DNA of 64,000 nucleotides from Parasponia andersonii (Eukaryota; Streptophyta; Magnoliopsida; Rosales; Cannabaceae). The notes beneath the pieces were generated by a model. The model worked only from the letters and a program-made list of their open reading frames with translations. It ran no database searches and was not told where the DNA came from. The DNA lies in assembly GCA_002914805.1 (NCBI GenBank), contig JXTB01000324.1:224021-288020 (forward strand). Reading direction: 5' to 3'. This document shows, piece after piece, positions 60,300 to 64,000 of this stretch. The translations under genes and the position numbers were made by a program. How positions within the stretch are numbered: the first letter of the stretch is position 1; the number at the start of each line of letters is the position of its first letter.

Positions 60300-61893
60300 A
60301 AGTTTTGCTATGTTCTTATTTATATTAAGTTATTTTTAAGTGTTTTTCTTATTATTTTGATGTTTTGTTTGTTTATGTTGATAGGAGAATCAAAAAAAGA
60401 TGTTTGATGCAATATGAGGTGAATTTGAGACTTACAAATGGATCTTTCAAATCATTAGAATTGAAGTTCAATCAGATACAGTCATAACACAATGCAATGA
60501 AAATGATGCAAATTGGAGCTCAAACGAAGAAATGGCGTACCCGAAAAACTGAGGCACTAAATCAGAAGAAAATGCCACTGCATCACAAAAAAGTGGTGCC
60601 ACAATGCTAATTCTTGGGTAATTTTGGCACCGCAGCGCCACCTTCTGCATCCTGAGTCAAAAATTGACGGCCTAGATCAACTCTTTGATGTTCCAGTAGT
60701 CCAGATTTGACCTACCTTAGGTTTGCATGAACTTCCTCTTTAAAACCTTATCTTTGAGGCTGAAAGAGGTATACGGGAATAGAGAGAAAGAGAGATGGAG
60801 GCAGCCATGGAAGAAGAGGAAGAAGAAGAAGAAGATTATAAGCTCCAAGCCTTTATTTTTTAATTTCTTCTCTAACATCAACACCATAGTTTGTTCCTAG
60901 CTTTCTTTTTTTTTTTTTTATTTTCTTGTGCATTTTGTATTGTATTTTTCATATTTAGAGAGTGATATTGTTGAGAACAAATATTTGAGGGGAGATTCAA
61001 GAGAGTAAAAACCAAGTTTGGAGGAGGAGATTGATAACCTCCATAAATATCTTCAAGCTCTTCAAAGATGGAGAATTCTAAAACTCTTTTCTCTTTGATA
61101 TTTATATTTTTTGATTCTATTATATTGAAATATTATTGTTCTTAATTTATATTATGAACTAAATATTTCTTATCTAGTTTTACTATATGAACCAACCAAG
61201 TAACTTGTGTTTGTTTATTTCTCTCTTCTTTTATTAATCAAATCTATTGTTGAGTTATTTGTTTTATTTTGTACTTATTACTTTTATTTAATTAATCACT
61301 AAATAGATTGTTGAATGAAACCTTTATGAACTTGGAAAGTGGAATTTAAGTTTGGACATAGATAGAATAATATAAGATTACCTAGTTTGGGTTAAATTTG
61401 CATAGGTTAGGAATATACCTATGTGACTTCTGTAACCTTTGTATAGGAATAACTAAACTTAATAAATTTAGTCAATTTATATTAGGAATAAAATATTAGC
61501 TTGTCTAAATATTTTTACTTATGTGTTGAAAAGAGTTTGTGAATACATTCAAATTCTTGGTTAACAACTCTAGTGGATTAATTAATGTAAGAGGAAAATT
61601 GGAAAATTGTGTGTTTAAAGGATAGTTGGGGAATTAGTAAACTTAGATATTCTTCTTATTGCTTGTTTTCATTCATTTTGTAGGATATTTTAGTTGTCTT
61701 TGCAGTATTTCTCCAAAATCTATATTTCGGTTGTTTGGATAAACTTAGAATTGACCAATTTTAATACTTAGTTTAGACTTAGTAATTAATCTTCGTAAGT
61801 TCGGTTCTTTACTTCCATATCTATATTATTTGTGACCATGTGCATTTACACTAGAGTGTGTGATTTTATTGTTTCACATTCCAACCAATAAGA
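60300..61893 (+). mobile_element. Decayed gypsy-type LTR remnant (5' end not located)
   Basis: Sequence with the wording of plant Athila/Tat LTRs: a motif of the type GTTGATAGGAGAATC near 60380, a purine-rich GGAAGAAGAGGAAGAAGAAG stretch near 60810, then AT-rich DNA ending in ACATTCCAACCAATAAGA directly before a primer-binding-site-like sequence. The 5' boundary and partner LTR are not visible. Confidence 0.5.
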
Positions 61894-61896
61894 TTT

Positions 61897-61914
61897 TGGC
61901 ATTGTTGTCAGGGA
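61897..61914 (+). promoter_or_regulatory. Decayed primer-binding site (tRNA-Asp type)
   Basis: TGGCATTGTTGTCAGGGA matches the common plant gypsy PBS TGGCGCCGTTGCCGGGGA at 13 of 18 positions. All five differences are transitions expected from cytosine deamination. It sits where a PBS should, right after the LTR-like end. Confidence 0.6.
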
Positions 61915-62012
61915 TTGAAATACTAATTTTTGTTAATATTAATACCAATTAATTCTAGCTTTAATTCAAACTTTTCATTTATTTATTTAATTTTTGTTTT
62001 AGGTATTTTTCG

Positions 62013-62380
62013 ATGGCATACTATGGTTACTATAGAGATGGAGACATGATGGACACCAATGACCAATGATATAAATTTCTCATGGTTTTGATCACTCAAT
62101 TGAGCGAATTAAATAAGAAACTAGAAATTATAGAGTTGACCATCCAAGTGTGTGAATTGACTAAGAGAGTTGATATCTTGAATGTACAAGCTTCCCAAAA
62201 AAACTTTGTGAATTGCCAATTATATAGCAAAAACTTTCTGATAAGCATTGGCATAGTGCTATGCAAGAAGAGTTTCAGGCTCTTGAAAGAAATCATACAT
62301 AGGAACTTATTCTACATTAACCCAATTACAACATTGTTGGAAACAAATAAGTATTCAAGTTAAAATTTAATCTAGATAGG
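62013..62380 (+). pseudogene. Gag-like remnant after the PBS
   Basis: A short frame begins MAYYGYYRDGDMMDTNDQ and is broken by a stop. A further frame from 62082 (LITQLSELNKKLEIIELTIQ) is a predicted helical stretch of the kind seen in plant gypsy gag linkers. Too decayed for firm naming. Confidence 0.35.
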
Positions 62381-62384
62381 TTAA

Positions 62385-63430
62385 TAAATAGGTACGAAAC
62401 CAGATTAGTTGTCAAAGGCTTCCACCAAACTCTATGATTTTTCTAAAACATACAATCCTGTGGTAAAACCAACAACTGTGAGAGTTATTCTTGTTAGTCA
62501 TGGGTGGATTCTTAGATAGATAGAACTCAATAATGCATTCCTTAATATAATTCCAGATGAGAATGTATACATGGTTTAGCTTGAGGGATTCATTCATTCC
62601 AAACAATCCCATCATGTTTGCAAGTTGAGGAAGGCTCTTTATCTTTATGGGCTAAAACAAGCTCCAAGAGCCTGGTCTGAGAGGCTACAATCTGCTCTTT
62701 TGCAGTGGGGATTTGTGAACTATAAGTCAGACATTTCTCTATTCATTTACAAGTACAAAGAATCTATTATGCTACTGTTATTCTATGTGGATAATATTGT
62801 AACCACAGGGAATGATTCAATAGCTGTGTCCAAGCTTGTACAGGATCTGAATAAAAAGTTTTCTCTCAAAGATCTCGATGATCTGTATTATTTCTTAGGC
62901 ATAGAAGCATAGAAGCACACAAAGACCAATTTGGCCTTTACTTGTCTCAGTCTAAGAATATAGGCGATCTTCTTCAGAAAGTACATATGGATGCTGCCAT
63001 GCCACTTCCCACGCTTGCGATTTCTCAAAAAATCATGTCCAAAAGTGAAGGAGATCCCATAGATAACCCTTCCTTATATTGAAGTACCATTGGCATTTTG
63101 CAGTGTGTTACAGTGACATGGCCTGACATATCATGTACTGTAAGCAAGCTTAGCCAATTCCTTCAAACATCTACTGATGTCCACCAGCAAGCCTGCAAAT
63201 ATGTATTAAGACACCCGAAAGGTACTGTTAGCCATGATGTATAATTCAAAACAACAATTCCTACAACAATCCTTATTCGATTCCTGCAATTAATTGGATT
63301 CTTGGATGCTAATTGGGTCTACTACTACCTTGACAATAAAAGGTCAATCATCTTAGTGGTAATCTCATTTGTTAGAGCTCTAAAAAGTAGGTTGTTACTA
63401 CTTGTTCAAGTACAAAATTAGAATATCGTG
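62385..63430 (+). pseudogene. Ty1/copia reverse-transcriptase remnant
   Basis: Read across frames this is an RVT_2 domain: ARLVVKGFHQT, then LRKALYLYGLKQAPRAWSER (62620-62690), LLFYVDNIVTTGND (the YVDD active site reads YVDN), FSLKDLDDLYYFLGIEA, and later WPDISCTVSKLSQFLQTST and LDANWV from the RNase H part. Stops and shifts are frequent; no integrase or LTRs are assigned. It lies next to a gypsy-type LTR, so two different elements are juxtaposed. Confidence 0.8.
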
Positions 63431-64000
63431 CTTTTGTGATATGAACCTCGCCAACGATGTGACGAAACCCGTTACCAAAATCTGGAAATACAACCCCAAG
63501 ATCTTTCAAGTTTTGATGGAGGAATCGCGACCCGTTGCTTAGCAGAAGCAAGAACCTTGGTATGGTGAAGATGCCACAAACGGGATAGAGAATCCGTTTG
63601 ATAAGTCGGATTGAATGCCACAAGGAAGTCCTTGATGAGTTCAGAAAAGTCCCTTCGAGAACTCAAGAAGAAAACTCTTTCTCTTTCATTAATGTCAAAA
63701 ACAACTGGTGCCTCCTGATGTAGGCGGCACATATATATAGGCGGCACAAATATACCCTGCTAGGGTTTTGAATGTAAAATTACTAATCTATCCTTAATGA
63801 AGAGAAAGAAGAAACAAGCCTAACATAACCCTAGAAACACTCAGAAATTAAAACACAAACTTAAAGATAAAATTATAAAAAAAGCACGTCTACATCAAAT
63901 TATAATTCCCCTTTGTATGATGGATTAGACTTGCAATGGCTCAATGGATGTGTATGGTTGATTAGTTCTCTCACGGATCGACTTGGATGAGTAGAACCAA
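63431..64000. other. Non-coding end of window, possibly LTR-like
   Basis: A moderately GC-rich stretch follows the copia relic, with a repeated GGCGGCACA (63723-63731 and 63741-63749) around a TATATATA and an open minus-strand frame (63472-63747) of no known family. It could be a copia LTR, since it lies where a 3' LTR would be, but no second copy is in the window. Confidence 0.35.

Larger units (their letters stand above)
55783..60300. other. Intergenic DNA downstream of PILS
   Basis: AT-rich, no credible gene. It contains the Tourist-like MITE at 56758-57248 and a second, interleaved inverted repeat. The rest shows no structure I can name. Confidence 0.6.

Noticed and set aside
1..64000. 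tRNA and rRNA genes
   Set aside because: I looked for B-box-like GTTCGAATCC motifs with matching arms and for rRNA-like sequence and saw none that I could support.

Overview
The window is nuclear DNA from a flowering plant, most likely a eudicot. Evidence is spliceosomal introns with GT..AG borders, plant-type gene families, strongly AT-rich intergenic DNA full of (TA)n and (GA)n runs, and relics of LINE, Ty3/gypsy and Ty1/copia elements. I cannot name the species from sequence alone. A 945-base run of N (40386-41330) and a lone N (37440) show it is an assembled scaffold.

Host genes, left to right. (1) A minus-strand gene for an ELL-associated factor (EAF), cut by the left edge (1-2761). (2) A complete 11-exon ABCG half-transporter of the ABCG7 type (7925-13126). 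(3) A complete 8-exon gene for a mitochondrial-type ribosomal protein S5 (18561-22023). (4) A tandem pair of small plant membrane-protein genes: the first intact (26792-27283), the second disrupted by two frameshifts that cancel (29112-29591). (5) An intronless-CDS PIN-LIKES (PILS) auxin carrier gene (54418-55782) with a probable 5'UTR intron. These genes do unrelated housekeeping and transport jobs. From memory, EAF and PILS2 are neighbours in Arabidopsis, so the two outer genes may preserve old linkage stretched by insertions.

Mobile DNA. A degraded LINE occupies about 23080-25230. A bounded LTR retrotransposon (33822-41591; CTTGC target duplication, TGTTG..CAACA LTR ends, polypurine tract) carries a Tat-type gag-protease on the minus strand. 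It lacks a visible reverse transcriptase or integrase and instead carries a convergent plus-strand ORF that looks spliced. Inside it a 1603-bp segment is repeated exactly around a single N, almost certainly an unmerged contig overlap. The right end (60300-64000) holds an old gypsy LTR/primer-binding-site relic and a copia reverse-transcriptase relic. Small elements include a Mutator-like MITE (6508-6709), a Tourist-like MITE (56758-57248) and a family of elements bounded by (TA)n runs.

The region just upstream of PILS (44140-53700) is a tandem duplication of a unit of about 3.6 kb, made of an RNase H-like fragment plus the PILS upstream and leader sequence. The second copy is interrupted by about 2 kb of other sequence. 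The most novel-looking items are the RT-less gag-PR element with a spliced antisense gene, the duplicated PILS upstream unit, and the (TA)n-bounded element family.
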